Notes: a model not told the origin generated them from the sequence alone. A stretch of DNA of 35,242 bases from Caryophanales bacterium UBA7642 (GCA_002483745.1 DLIM01000043.1:5941-41182), one strand, 5' to 3'; counted from the stretch's first letter, positions 1 through 7,213 are shown. Numbers and translations are program-made.

Positions 1-109
1 TTCCCAACCAACGACTGGGCATATGTCATAAGATGAGGAATCAGGGAAAGTATATTCGCCACAGACTGGGCATAGAATGTACCCATCATCCTTCTATATG
101 TTTTTCCAT
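1..109 (-). pseudogene. CPCC-family cysteine-rich protein remnant, frameshifted, cut by window edge
   Basis: Read on the minus strand, codons from 87 leftward give DGYILCPVCGEYTFPD followed by SSSYDICPVVGWE, which matches the start of small CPCC-type proteins (CPxCG ... YxICPxCGWE). No start codon exists in that frame: a stop precedes it. A good start with a purine-rich leader lies at 109-107 (MEKHIEG) but reaches TGA at 88-86; dropping one base near 88 joins the two frames. The second expected zinc-ligand cysteine (CPVCGWE) reads Val. A -10 hexamer TATAAT (125-130, minus) sits upstream. Frameshift plus lost cysteine suggest a decaying gene; a sequence error close to a contig end is the alternative. 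The 3' part lies outside the window. Confidence 0.6.
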
Positions 110-464
110 ATTTTTTCCTTTTCTATTATAGTAATTAAATCCTTTTTTCGACCTATAAAATGACACAAAATACCATCTCTGGTAATTTTAGCTAGTTCAT
201 TAGTCTTTTACTTTATTAATACCCTTCTGACAGTTCAGATACAAAGCATTTTGTTAAAAAGGCATTATACTTAAATAAAATTTTTCGAGTTAAAAAAGTT
301 AGTTTTATAACCTTTAGTATAAAAAGGGTTTTCTACCTAATCGGTTTTTTAAAATCTTGTGACCAAGAAAGAAAAGATAAGCTAATAATAAAAAATCAGA
401 AAAAATTGGATGTGGTTAAAAATTAAAATTTGAGTCTAGTAAATATAGATAAGCTTAATAAGAA
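110..464. other. AT-rich intergenic spacer without a recognisable gene
   Basis: About 355 bases of AT-rich sequence. No open frame with a ribosome site was found on either strand. It holds the probable TATAAT of the remnant to its left (125-130, minus) and a weak 7-bp hairpin (309-315 with 324-330, one wobble) followed by a few T residues, too weak to call a terminator. No convincing terminator for the gene ending at 465 was found. Confidence 0.5.
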
Positions 465-1481
465 TCACCAACGGTTTTTAACCTTTTCGGCAAAGCCCAT
501 AACGTTATTGATTTCAATAGGTTGACCATCTACTTTAATGGTTCCTTTAAAAACACCAAAGACTTGGTTCTGGTCAGAGGCGATAATTAAAACCGAAGTA
601 TAAGCCTTGCGGTTTAGGATAGGAGTAAATGTCAAATCAATATTGCCGTCTTTTGAAACTAGCTTCCAAGGAGAAAGAAAATCATCTTTGCCATCTTTAT
701 TTGGAATTTGGAATTCAACATCTTCAAGCTTATAGCCTTTTCCATCGAAAAAGACAACATTCTCGCTGGCTGCTTTAGTGTTTCCAAAACCATAACCTAA
801 GTTAAAACCTACAAGATGACCATTTGATATTCCTGATAAAGAAGACCAATACCAAGTGTTAGTGTAAGTCCAAACGCCTCTTCCCCAATCAAGGACACCA
901 AACCAGGAAGAAACATCAATCTTTTTCTTCCCAATCGTGATAGTTCCATTTGCTTCAAGATTATTTATTTTTTGGTTGTAATAGAAATGTCGTTTCTTAT
1001 CAAAAGGAGTAGCTATTACTAATGAATCTTGGTTGTGCTCTTTAACTTCTAAATTGCAGGAAAAAGGATTGTCATTATCAAAGCTATTCATTTTTGCCGA
1101 TAAACGTCTGTTCTTGCCATCGTTAGAAAAAAGCAATGAACAATTTTTTAAGTCTATACGTGAATCACCAATTGCGGAAGAGACAGGCATCTTTAGTTTT
1201 CCTAAAGGCATAAAGCCCATCAGGGATTTAGTGATTTGCTTCTTGCTTTTAAAATCCAGGAAAGTAATGGAGGCTAAAGACATGTAGCCATTATCATCAA
1301 TTGTTAAAGCTACACCATACTCGAAATTACCGAAATAATAATAATCCCATTCTTTTATTCTGAACTTAGGAGCTTTAATTTGATCCCTGGAGTAGTCCTT
1401 TACTAAAGAAAAAGCATACCCTTTCTCCAAAAGATCACCTTTTTCATTCAGAAGTTTCCCTTTACTTAATTGCTGCTGCAT
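465..1481 (-). CDS. DUF2804 family protein
   Basis: 338 residues, start ATG with AAAGAGGA upstream. The C-terminal half carries the DUF2804 signature in order: LDWGRGVWTYTNTWYW, GHLVGFNLGYGFGN, the ENVVFFDGKGYKLEDVEF strip, SPWKLVS, LTFTP, and a closing GFAEKVKNRW. No signal peptide or membrane segment is visible, so it is probably cytoplasmic. The fold is likely a beta-rich, lipocalin-like barrel, but the family has no established biochemical function and none is assigned here. It stands alone: the next minus-strand gene upstream ends in its own terminator (1521-1553). Confidence 0.85.
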   Translation of the reverse strand: MQQQLSKGKLLNEKGDLLEKGYAFSLVKDYSRDQIKAPKFRIKEWDYYYFGNFEYGVALTIDDNGYMSLASITFLDFKSKKQITKSLMGFMPLGKLKMPVSSAIGDSRIDLKNCSLLFSNDGKNRRLSAKMNSFDNDNPFSCNLEVKEHNQDSLVIATPFDKKRHFYYNQKINNLEANGTITIGKKKIDVSSWFGVLDWGRGVWTYTNTWYWSSLSGISNGHLVGFNLGYGFGNTKAASENVVFFDGKGYKLEDVEFQIPNKDGKDDFLSPWKLVSKDGNIDLTFTPILNRKAYTSVLIIASDQNQVFGVFKGTIKVDGQPIEINNVMGFAEKVKNRW

Positions 1482-1520
1482 AAAATATCCTCTTTCTTTA
1501 ATTCTAGTACTTTATAAAGG

Positions 1521-1553
1521 AAATAAAAATAGCCTTGCGATTCGCAAGGCTAT
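1521..1553 (-). terminator. Intrinsic terminator of the small membrane protein gene
   Basis: Inverted repeat ATAGCCTTGCG / CGCAAGGCTAT (1529-1539 with 1543-1553, 3-nt loop), followed on the minus strand by TTTTTATTT. It lies directly after the stop of the gene at 1559-2005. Confidence 0.85.
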
Positions 1554-1558
1554 AGTTG

Positions 1559-2005
1559 TTATATTCTTCCTTTTTGATGATCTGATCTTAAAGAATCAAT
1601 AGGACCACCAATAGAATAGAAAACAGGGATGAGAAGGAGGATTACCCAATAGGGATGCCACATATTGGCATACATGCCCATAAAGAGATAGGCAAATGAT
1701 GCTAAAGCCCAAATAGGGAAGATACAGATTTTCTTTTCCGTGATGCAGCGATAGATGCCACCGGGGACACCACCTAAAAGAATAATAGTCCAGTAAACCG
1801 CCCAAGCAGAATTTCCACTTGGAGCTTCTTTAGTAATCACTAAAGCTAAGATAACGTAAGCTAAGAGAAAGAGAGCATAGGAAGAAGAATCAATAATATT
1901 GGCGATTCTTTTTTCCAAGCGGACCTTTCTAGCCTTTTCTGCCAAATCGTTGTCAAAATCAATATCGGTCTTATTTGAATTGTTCGGATCAATGTTAATT
2001 GTCAT
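1559..2005 (-). CDS. Small multi-pass membrane protein of unknown function
   Basis: 148 residues, start ATG preceded by AAAAAGGAG at good spacing. The first ~40 residues are charged and probably cytoplasmic (a basic stretch EKARKVRLEKRI). About four hydrophobic segments follow, near residues 43-60, 68-83, 93-110 and 117-133, and the C-terminus is short and charged. The WHPYWVILLLIPVFYSI strip resembles the membrane half of some regulator-linked or DUF-type Firmicutes proteins, but no catalytic motif is visible. A -10 like TATACT (2033-2038, minus) and a dyad (2061-2079) lie upstream. It is monocistronic with its own terminator. Function unknown. Confidence 0.75.
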   Translation of the reverse strand: MTINIDPNNSNKTDIDFDNDLAEKARKVRLEKRIANIIDSSSYALFLLAYVILALVITKEAPSGNSAWAVYWTIILLGGVPGGIYRCITEKKICIFPIWALASFAYLFMGMYANMWHPYWVILLLIPVFYSIGGPIDSLRSDHQKGRI

Positions 2006-2060
2006 AAATAAAGCTCCTTTTTAGATAAGGATAGTATAAACGGAAAAAGAAAAAAGAGGG

Positions 2061-2079
2061 TAGCAATTTCCAATTGCTA
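2061..2079. repeat. Perfect 8-3-8 inverted repeat, possible operator
   Basis: TAGCAATT-tcc-AATTGCTA lies just upstream of the -10/-35 region of the minus-strand membrane protein gene and about 75 bp before the thiT promoter. It could be a repressor or activator site for the minus gene. On the minus strand it is followed by a C/T-rich run, so a weak terminator-like role cannot be excluded. Confidence 0.35.
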
Positions 2080-2152
2080 TTCTAATTATCAAATTAAAAT
2101 ATCTTTATCTTGATAAAAATTTTCCTTACACTCTTCTATTTTTGATTTTACA

Positions 2153-2161
2153 TGCTAGAAT
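2153..2161 (+). promoter_or_regulatory. Extended -10 promoter of the TPP riboswitch-thiT transcript
   Basis: TGC-TAGAAT (2153-2161) is an extended -10 element placed just upstream of the aptamer. No good -35 is seen at 16-18 bp, which fits a TGn-type promoter. The transcript would start near 2168. Confidence 0.55.
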
Positions 2162-2172
2162 AGGGACGTATT

Positions 2173-2255
2173 TTACAGCGGGACTGCTTAGGCAGTTGAG
2201 AAGGCTAATAACCTGACGCTTAGAACCTGTTGGTCAAGACCAGCGTAGGGAGTAA
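2173..2255 (+). promoter_or_regulatory. TPP riboswitch aptamer (THI element)
   Basis: The conserved THI-box pieces occur in order: GGGACTGC with P3 partner GGCAGT, then TTGAGAAGG (the UGAGA core), GAACCTG, TGGTCAAGACCAGCG (the P4/P5 helix) and GTAGGGAG. Closing P1 is TTAC (2173-2176) with GTAA (2252-2255). The aptamer is followed by an intrinsic terminator and then thiT, so thiamine diphosphate should switch transcription off. This is the standard arrangement for thiamine uptake genes in Firmicutes. Confidence 0.93.
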
Positions 2256-2297
2256 CGATTCTGTAAGCCTGTTTCAACAGGTAGTAACGAATCTCCT

Positions 2298-2330
2298 TAG
2301 CCTTGACCCACTGGTCAAGGCTATTTTTAT
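2298..2330 (+). terminator. Riboswitch-controlled terminator upstream of thiT
   Basis: TAGCCTTGACC (2298-2308), loop CACT, GGTCAAGGCTA (2313-2323), then TTTTTAT. Its 5' arm is exactly complementary to two aptamer segments: AAGGCTAA at 2201-2208 pairs with 2297-2304, and GGTCAAG at 2232-2238 pairs with 2302-2308. Either could form the antiterminator when TPP is absent. Confidence 0.9.
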
Positions 2331-2351
2331 AGCCGGAAAGGACCTTTGGGT

Positions 2352-3350
2352 ATGGAAGAAACGATAAGTAAGAGAGGTCAGGCACAAAAATCCATCAATC
2401 AGATTACGATTTCGGCGATGATGCTAGCTTTAGCAGTAATTCTTTGCGTGATGGTTAAGTATCTTCCTGGGTTTCAGTTTCCTAATGGCGGCACTATTTC
2501 TATTGCTATGGTTCCGCTTGTCTTCTGTGCGTTGATCTGTGGTCCGTTTTGGGGATTATTCATCGGTGTCTGCTTTGCCCTAATTGACATGGCTTTCGAT
2601 CCCGGTGCCTTTGGTTATCATTGGGTTTGTATCCTCTTAGATTATGTCTTTGCCTTTGGTGGCGTCGCTTTAGCCAGCATTTTTAGAAAAGGCTTTTATG
2701 AAAAGAAAGTTTCTGCTCCTATCCTTGGTATGTTGGTTTCGGGATTATTCCGCTTTGTCTGCTCCTTCTTCTCTGGCTGTGTTGTTTGGTCACAAATATC
2801 TGATTTTTCCGGCAAGAACCTAGCCCCTGATTTTTCAGCTGCTGGTATTACCTATTCAATAACTTATAATGGTGGCTATATTCTTCCTTCAATTGCTTTA
2901 AGTATTGTTGTTATCGCCTTAGTTGCTAAGCCTATCTTCAATTTACTTTCCACACCTCAGCTTCTTTCTTTAGCTCCTAAGAACGTTGATTACGAAAAAG
3001 CAAAAAACAATCAGTTCAGCAAATTCTCTTTTACTTCCTTGATTCCTTATTATTTAGGATGCACACTTTTAATAGCGGTATTAAGCACTATACCTGCTAT
3101 TAAGATTTACTGGATGGGTTACTTCTCCTTAGCTTTCTCAGCAGGCCTTTTGGTTTTCTCTCTTATTATGTTTGTTAAATCCTTAAAGAATCCTAGCATT
3201 AGATTCGAGAATTCCTGGATGACGAAATTCCAGAAGACCTCAGATATTTATTTGCTTACAGGCTTTATTTCCTTAATGCTTTTAGGAATTAGTGTCTTAG
3301 GAATCTGCTCTTATTATTCCTATGGTGCATTATCTTATGCCCAAGAGTAG
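2352..3350 (+). CDS. thiT: ThiT-like thiamine ECF transporter S component with extra C-terminal membrane domain
   Basis: Membrane substrate-binding unit of an energy-coupling-factor thiamine importer. ATG at 2352 is preferred over TTG at 2346 because GGAAAGGA (2335-2342) is 9 nt before it; this gives 332 residues. Residues 1-200 carry ThiT strips: PNGGTISIAMVPL, LLDYVFAFG, RFVCSFFSGCVVW and YNGGYILPS. Compared with the known thiamine pocket, Trp146, Tyr168 and Asn173 are kept, while the usual His in RFxxHFxSG is Ser138. Residues about 225-330 add three to four membrane segments that normal ThiT (about 190 residues) lacks. The TPP riboswitch upstream supports thiamine or a precursor as substrate. 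The shared ECF module is not in the window. Confidence 0.85.
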   Translation: MEETISKRGQAQKSINQITISAMMLALAVILCVMVKYLPGFQFPNGGTISIAMVPLVFCALICGPFWGLFIGVCFALIDMAFDPGAFGYHWVCILLDYVFAFGGVALASIFRKGFYEKKVSAPILGMLVSGLFRFVCSFFSGCVVWSQISDFSGKNLAPDFSAAGITYSITYNGGYILPSIALSIVVIALVAKPIFNLLSTPQLLSLAPKNVDYEKAKNNQFSKFSFTSLIPYYLGCTLLIAVLSTIPAIKIYWMGYFSLAFSAGLLVFSLIMFVKSLKNPSIRFENSWMTKFQKTSDIYLLTGFISLMLLGISVLGICSYYSYGALSYAQE

Positions 3351-3380
3351 CTTATAGGAAAAAATAGATTTTTTATTAAC

Positions 3381-3414
3381 AAAACTGAGCTCTTGTTGTC
3401 AAGAACTCAGTTTT
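3381..3414 (+). terminator. Intrinsic terminator after thiT, containing the next promoter's -35
   Basis: AAAACTGAG (3381-3389) pairs with CTCAGTTTT (3406-3414), continued by TCTTG/CAAGA (3391-3395 with 3400-3404) after one C/A mismatch, loop TTGT. T residues run into TTTTGCTTTAT. Its loop and distal arm hold the -35 of the promoter for the MgtC-like gene. Confidence 0.85.
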
Positions 3415-3424
3415 GCTTTATAAT
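3396..3424 (+). promoter_or_regulatory. Sigma-70 type promoter of the MgtC-like gene
   Basis: TTGTCA (3396-3401), 17-bp spacer, TATAAT (3419-3424). Start of transcription expected near 3431, giving a leader of about 50 nt. The -35 lies in the loop of the thiT terminator. Confidence 0.8.
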
Positions 3425-3480
3425 GTAAATTAAATATTTACAAAAGGACTTTGTTTTATCGAGTCTATGAGGTAATCGTT

Positions 3481-4251
3481 ATGGATCAAGCAATTTTAGG
3501 ATTAACAAACAAGTACAACGGCTATGGAATGGCCCTGTTTGTTTTGGTGACGACTTTGATAGCCGGATTTTTGTCTGGCATAATCGGTATGGAAAGAGAG
3601 CTAAAAGGGCAAGCGGCTGGCTTAAGAACTCATGTTCTTTTAGCGGTAGGCTCTTCATTAATGATGACCTTATCTATCTTTGCTGTTAACTGGGCGATTG
3701 GAGCCTATACGGGAACGGATACAACCGACCCTTCGATGTGGAAAAGCACATATGATGCTACCCGTATCGCTGCCGGTGTGGTTTCCGGCATCGGTTTCCT
3801 TTGCGCCGGTACCATTATTAAGAATGGTGTTTCAGTAAGAGGACTGACCACTGCTGCCACGTTGTGGCTTTGTGGCGGTATTGGCCTTGCCTGTGGTGCG
3901 GGCTTCATTCTTGAAGCCATTGTAACTACCTTTGTAGCCATGTTCTTCCTTTTAGGCTTAGTCCGAATTGAGAAGGCCATGGATAAACGTTCGCCTCAGG
4001 TTAGGTTAATTGTGGCTCCTAGTGTTCCTATACTTAATGAGATACATGACGAAGCCGATAAAGACCGTCTGATTATTAAGAATATTGTTTCCGAAAACGT
4101 TAAAGGCGAAGATGGAGTCGATGTAGTCGATATAACGGTCTTCTTTGCCTACAAATCTGATTCTGCCAGCATTAATGATTTCTGTGAAAGCTTCTCTAAT
4201 AACGCCTCGATATTCTATATCAAAGGCGGCAAATTCGATAAACGCACCTAA
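3481..4251 (+). CDS. MgtC/SapB family membrane protein
   Basis: 256 residues from ATG 3481, which has GAGG 8 nt upstream; an upstream in-frame TTG at 3451 has its purine run too close and lies at the promoter. Residues 15-165 form about four to five membrane segments with the MgtC core: IGMERELKGQAAGLRTH, then LLAVGSSLMMTLS, GVVSGIGFLCAGTI and RGLTTAATLWLCGGIGLACG. Residues about 175-256 are soluble and may be an ACT-like domain, as in many MgtC homologues. MgtC proteins modulate ATP synthase or low-magnesium adaptation in pathogens; in this family branch the role is not established. No Mg-riboswitch is visible in the short leader. Confidence 0.88.
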   Translation: MDQAILGLTNKYNGYGMALFVLVTTLIAGFLSGIIGMERELKGQAAGLRTHVLLAVGSSLMMTLSIFAVNWAIGAYTGTDTTDPSMWKSTYDATRIAAGVVSGIGFLCAGTIIKNGVSVRGLTTAATLWLCGGIGLACGAGFILEAIVTTFVAMFFLLGLVRIEKAMDKRSPQVRLIVAPSVPILNEIHDEADKDRLIIKNIVSENVKGEDGVDVVDITVFFAYKSDSASINDFCESFSNNASIFYIKGGKFDKRT

Positions 4252-4276
4252 GGATTATCTTTCTTTAGATTAAAGA

Positions 4277-4306
4277 AAAAACTAAGCCTTGGCGGGCTTA
4301 GTTTTT
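4277..4306. terminator. Bidirectional terminator between convergent MgtC-like and GH13 genes
   Basis: AAAAACTAAGCC (4277-4288) pairs with GGCTTAGTTTTT (4295-4306), loop TTGGCG. T-rich tails follow on both strands. The TAA stop of the minus-strand GH13 gene (4298-4300) lies inside the stem. Confidence 0.9.
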
Positions 4307-5593
4307 CTTTTCTAGGAATAGAGGTCTATCCACTAAAACGGAATGGTTCTTGATTAGATATTCTTTATGGGTGAGAAGATCGAGATAGTTTCCATCTGTT
4401 AATCTAGAGGAGGAAATCAAATTGTTTTCTTCCTTGAGGTTGAAGATACCAATAAGCGGTTCCTTATTGCTGAAATAGTTAGTTACTACCATGGAATAAG
4501 GAGAAGAATCTTCCATATTGGAAATCATTAGGTCGACACTTAATTCCTTTTTCTTTAAGGATATCAGTTCTTTTACGAAGGAAAAATAATCCTGATCATG
4601 GATAGTAAGATTGATGGGTTCTTTTTCAAAAAGCGGACAGGTCTTTGTATCTTTGCATTCCTCTCCGCCGTAAATAAAAGCTAAGCCTTTGGTAAAAAAA
4701 GAGAAAGCCAATAAGTTCCTAGTGAAGCTGTCGTTTTTACTGTAACTCGCTAAGCGGGGATAATCATGGTTTTCAATGGCTCTCATGATTAATGCGTTAT
4801 TGTTTATCGATGAAGTCTCTACTGTGAAAGCGGCTTTATACTCTTCAAGGTTACTATTGGTTTTATCAGCTAAGAATTTTTTAAGCCAATGCCAGCTTGA
4901 ATAATGATAGAGAACATCAATACCCGATGCAGCTAATTCTTGATTTGAATAGGCAGCAAAGCCTTGAGATCTCATATAGTTAATAAAGCCGGCATCGACA
5001 GCTTCCGCAATATATAGAATATCAGGGTTGATTTTCATTATTCTTTCTTTGCTCATTTTAAAGAAAGAAGGTTTTATCAAAGAGGCTACATCAAACCTAA
5101 AGCCATCGACACCAAGATTTACGTATTTAAGAAGTACATTACATAAGTATTCTTCAAGGGCGGGATTATTATGGTCCAGATCATAAACATCACTCCAATC
5201 TGCACATTTGCAGAAGAAATCACCCTTTTGGTTATGAAGATAGTAATCGGGGTGTTCTTTTAGAAGAAGGGAGTCTTTAGAAGTATGATTAAACACCATA
5301 TCCATGATGATTTTAAGATTTCTTTGGTGGGCTTCTTTTATCAAAAGAGCGAAATCATCAAAATTTCCTAAGTCAGCTGAGATGGCTAGATAGTCTTGAA
5401 TACTGTAAGGAGAACCATATGAGCCTTTACGGCCAATTTTGCCGATAGGATGGACAGGCAATAGCTGGATATAACTAACGCCTAAACTTTGTATATAATC
5501 GAGCTTTTTAATGAAAGCGCTTATACTTCCCTCCTTAGTATAGTTCCTGATGAAGACCTGATAGACCGTTTCATTTTTATATAATTTGAACAT
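4298..5593 (-). CDS. Intracellular GH13 (alpha-amylase family) glycosidase
   Basis: 431 residues starting at ATG 5593 (MFKLYKNETVYQVF), chosen because GGAAGG lies 6 nt before it; an in-frame ATG at 5704 would run through two promoters. A TIM-barrel GH13 protein with all four conserved regions: region I MDMVFNHT (97-104), region II GFRFDVA with nucleophile Asp168, region III YIAEAVD with acid/base Glu197, region IV ENHDYPR with Asp277. A small C-terminal beta domain follows (about 350-431). No signal peptide, so it acts in the cytoplasm on imported or stored alpha-glucans, probably as a maltodextrin hydrolase. It is divergent from malQ with back-to-back promoters. Exact substrate cannot be read from the sequence. 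Confidence 0.9.
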   Translation of the reverse strand: MFKLYKNETVYQVFIRNYTKEGSISAFIKKLDYIQSLGVSYIQLLPVHPIGKIGRKGSYGSPYSIQDYLAISADLGNFDDFALLIKEAHQRNLKIIMDMVFNHTSKDSLLLKEHPDYYLHNQKGDFFCKCADWSDVYDLDHNNPALEEYLCNVLLKYVNLGVDGFRFDVASLIKPSFFKMSKERIMKINPDILYIAEAVDAGFINYMRSQGFAAYSNQELAASGIDVLYHYSSWHWLKKFLADKTNSNLEEYKAAFTVETSSINNNALIMRAIENHDYPRLASYSKNDSFTRNLLAFSFFTKGLAFIYGGEECKDTKTCPLFEKEPINLTIHDQDYFSFVKELISLKKKELSVDLMISNMEDSSPYSMVVTNYFSNKEPLIGIFNLKEENNLISSSRLTDGNYLDLLTHKEYLIKNHSVLVDRPLFLEKKN

Positions 5594-5611
5594 ATTTTGC
5601 CTTCCACCATT

Positions 5612-5640
5612 ATTGTACCAACAATGTAACAAATATGCAA
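5612..5640 (-). promoter_or_regulatory. Promoter of the GH13 gene
   Basis: Minus strand: TTGCAT (5640-5635), 17-bp spacer, TACAAT (5617-5612). The expected start gives a leader of about 15 nt containing GGAAGG. An ATTGT/ACAAT dyad (5612-5616 with 5621-5625) overlaps the -10. Confidence 0.7.
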
Positions 5641-5646
5641 AAGCAA

Positions 5647-5674
5647 TTGAATTTGTCGCAAAAATAGCTAAAAT
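5647..5674 (+). promoter_or_regulatory. Promoter of malQ
   Basis: TTGAAT (5647-5652), 16-bp spacer, TAAAAT (5669-5674). Its -35 is only 6 bp from the -35 of the divergent GH13 promoter, so one regulator bound here could control both. Confidence 0.6.
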
Positions 5675-5709
5675 AAAAGTAAGTCGTTTTTTCGAAAGGC
5701 CCAATTACA

Positions 5710-7209
5710 ATGATTGCTAATGAAAAAGTTTCTGGCATCCTGCTACCAATATCTTCCTTACCATCTAAATATGGTATTGGTACACTTGGTAAAAGTGCTT
5801 ACGAGTTCATCGATTTCTTATCAGCCAGTAAAGTCAAGATTTGGCAAATGCTACCGCTTAATGTTACTTCCTATGGTGATAGCCCCTATCAGTCTCCTTC
5901 ATCCAATGCTTTGAATTATTACTTTTTGGATTTTGATGTTCTTAATCAAAAAGGGCTGCTGAAGAAAGAAGAATACGAAAATGTCGATTTCGGATCTAAC
6001 CCTTCAAAAGTCGATTACGGAAAACTATTTGAGAACCGTGTTAATGTTTTAAAACTGGCTTTTAATCGCTTCGATACCTCTAATCCCGAATTCATCAGCT
6101 TTGAACAATCTGGCGAATACCGTGACTTTGCTTTCTTTATGACCCTTAAAGTTTTAAACGGCTATCGTCCTTGGTATGAATGGCCGACTGATTACCAGAA
6201 TTATAGTGAGGATTTAGAAAAATTCATTATCTCTTCTAATCAGAAGCTTTATCTTTTCTATATTTGGACTCAATTTGAATTCTTGCAGGAATATCATTCA
6301 TTGAAGAAATACGCTAACAGCAAGAATATTAAAATCTTGGGTGATATGCCTTTATACTTGGCCTATGATTCTGTAGAAGCTTATAAATATCCTACTATGT
6401 TCCTCTTTGACGAAAACCATCGCCCTACTGTGGTTGCCGGCTGCCCTCCTGATGACTTCACTGCTGATGGACAGTTATGGGGGAATCCTATCTATAACTG
6501 GTCCAATATGAAAAAAGACGATTATCATTGGTTCAAAGAGAGAGTCAAAAAGAATCTCGTGAACTTCGATATTCTTCGTATTGATCATTTCCGTGGCTGT
6601 GCTGGCTACTACACCATTCCTTTTGGCATGAAGAACGCCAAGGTCGGAAAATGGGAGAAAGGTCCCGGTTATGAACTCTTCCGCGGCTTGACTGATTTAC
6701 CTTTAATTGCTGAAGATTTAGGATTCATGGATGATGATGTCAAAAGATTGCTTAAAGAGACAGCTTTTAATGGAATGAAAGTATTAGAGTTTGCCTTTGA
6801 TGGCGACCCCACTAATAGTCATAAGCCTTCTAACTCTACCTTTAATTACTTTGCCTACACTGGCACTCATGACAATAAGCCGATTCTTGGCTATCTGGAG
6901 ACCTTGACTACTCAGGAACTTGAAAAATATGTTTCTGATTTAAAGAAAGAATGCTTCCTCTTTGGTGTTGATTTCAACGATAACAGCTTGAAGGATTTAA
7001 CTTATACTACCGATGAGCTATGCTTAGCTGGTCCTACCTGTGGCGCGGTTATTCCGCTTCAGGATTATCTAGCCCTAGGGGATGAAAGCCGAATTAATGA
7101 GCCCTCTACTACTTCCGATAAGAACTGGACTTGGAGATGCAAGGAGAGTGACTTCTCTAACGAGTTATCTGATTTCATAAAGACTAATATTGAACGTTTC
7201 CATCGATAA
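5710..7209 (+). CDS. malQ: 4-alpha-glucanotransferase (GH77, amylomaltase)
   Basis: 499 residues, usual for bacterial MalQ. It transfers maltosyl and longer units between alpha-1,4-glucans in the cytoplasm and releases glucose. Conserved strips: SGILLPISSLPSKYGIGTLG (8-27), QMLPL, YGDSPYQSPSSNALN, then the nucleophile Asp292 in ILRIDHFRG, acid/base Glu335 in LIAEDLG, and third acidic residue Asp388 in TGTHDN. The start ATG has GAAAGG 10 nt upstream. It pairs with the divergent GH13 enzyme; together they would convert maltodextrins to glucose and shorter oligomers. A strong terminator follows. Confidence 0.96.
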   Translation: MIANEKVSGILLPISSLPSKYGIGTLGKSAYEFIDFLSASKVKIWQMLPLNVTSYGDSPYQSPSSNALNYYFLDFDVLNQKGLLKKEEYENVDFGSNPSKVDYGKLFENRVNVLKLAFNRFDTSNPEFISFEQSGEYRDFAFFMTLKVLNGYRPWYEWPTDYQNYSEDLEKFIISSNQKLYLFYIWTQFEFLQEYHSLKKYANSKNIKILGDMPLYLAYDSVEAYKYPTMFLFDENHRPTVVAGCPPDDFTADGQLWGNPIYNWSNMKKDDYHWFKERVKKNLVNFDILRIDHFRGCAGYYTIPFGMKNAKVGKWEKGPGYELFRGLTDLPLIAEDLGFMDDDVKRLLKETAFNGMKVLEFAFDGDPTNSHKPSNSTFNYFAYTGTHDNKPILGYLETLTTQELEKYVSDLKKECFLFGVDFNDNSLKDLTYTTDELCLAGPTCGAVIPLQDYLALGDESRINEPSTTSDKNWTWRCKESDFSNELSDFIKTNIERFHR

Positions 7210-7213
7210 AAAT

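Noticed and set aside
309..332. Possible terminator in the left spacer
   Set aside because: Only 7 bp with a wobble and a short T tail, and no gene ends next to it on that strand.
1033..1287. Plus-strand open frame opposite the DUF2804 gene
   Set aside because: It has no ribosome site and lies wholly antisense to a gene with clear family motifs.
5594..5704. A 37-residue N-terminal extension of the GH13 protein, hydrophobic and signal-like (starts MGLSKKRLTFILAIF)
   Set aside because: It would cover both divergent promoters and stop 5 bp from malQ. The ATG at 5593 has GGAAGG at good spacing and begins at the normal family N-terminus.
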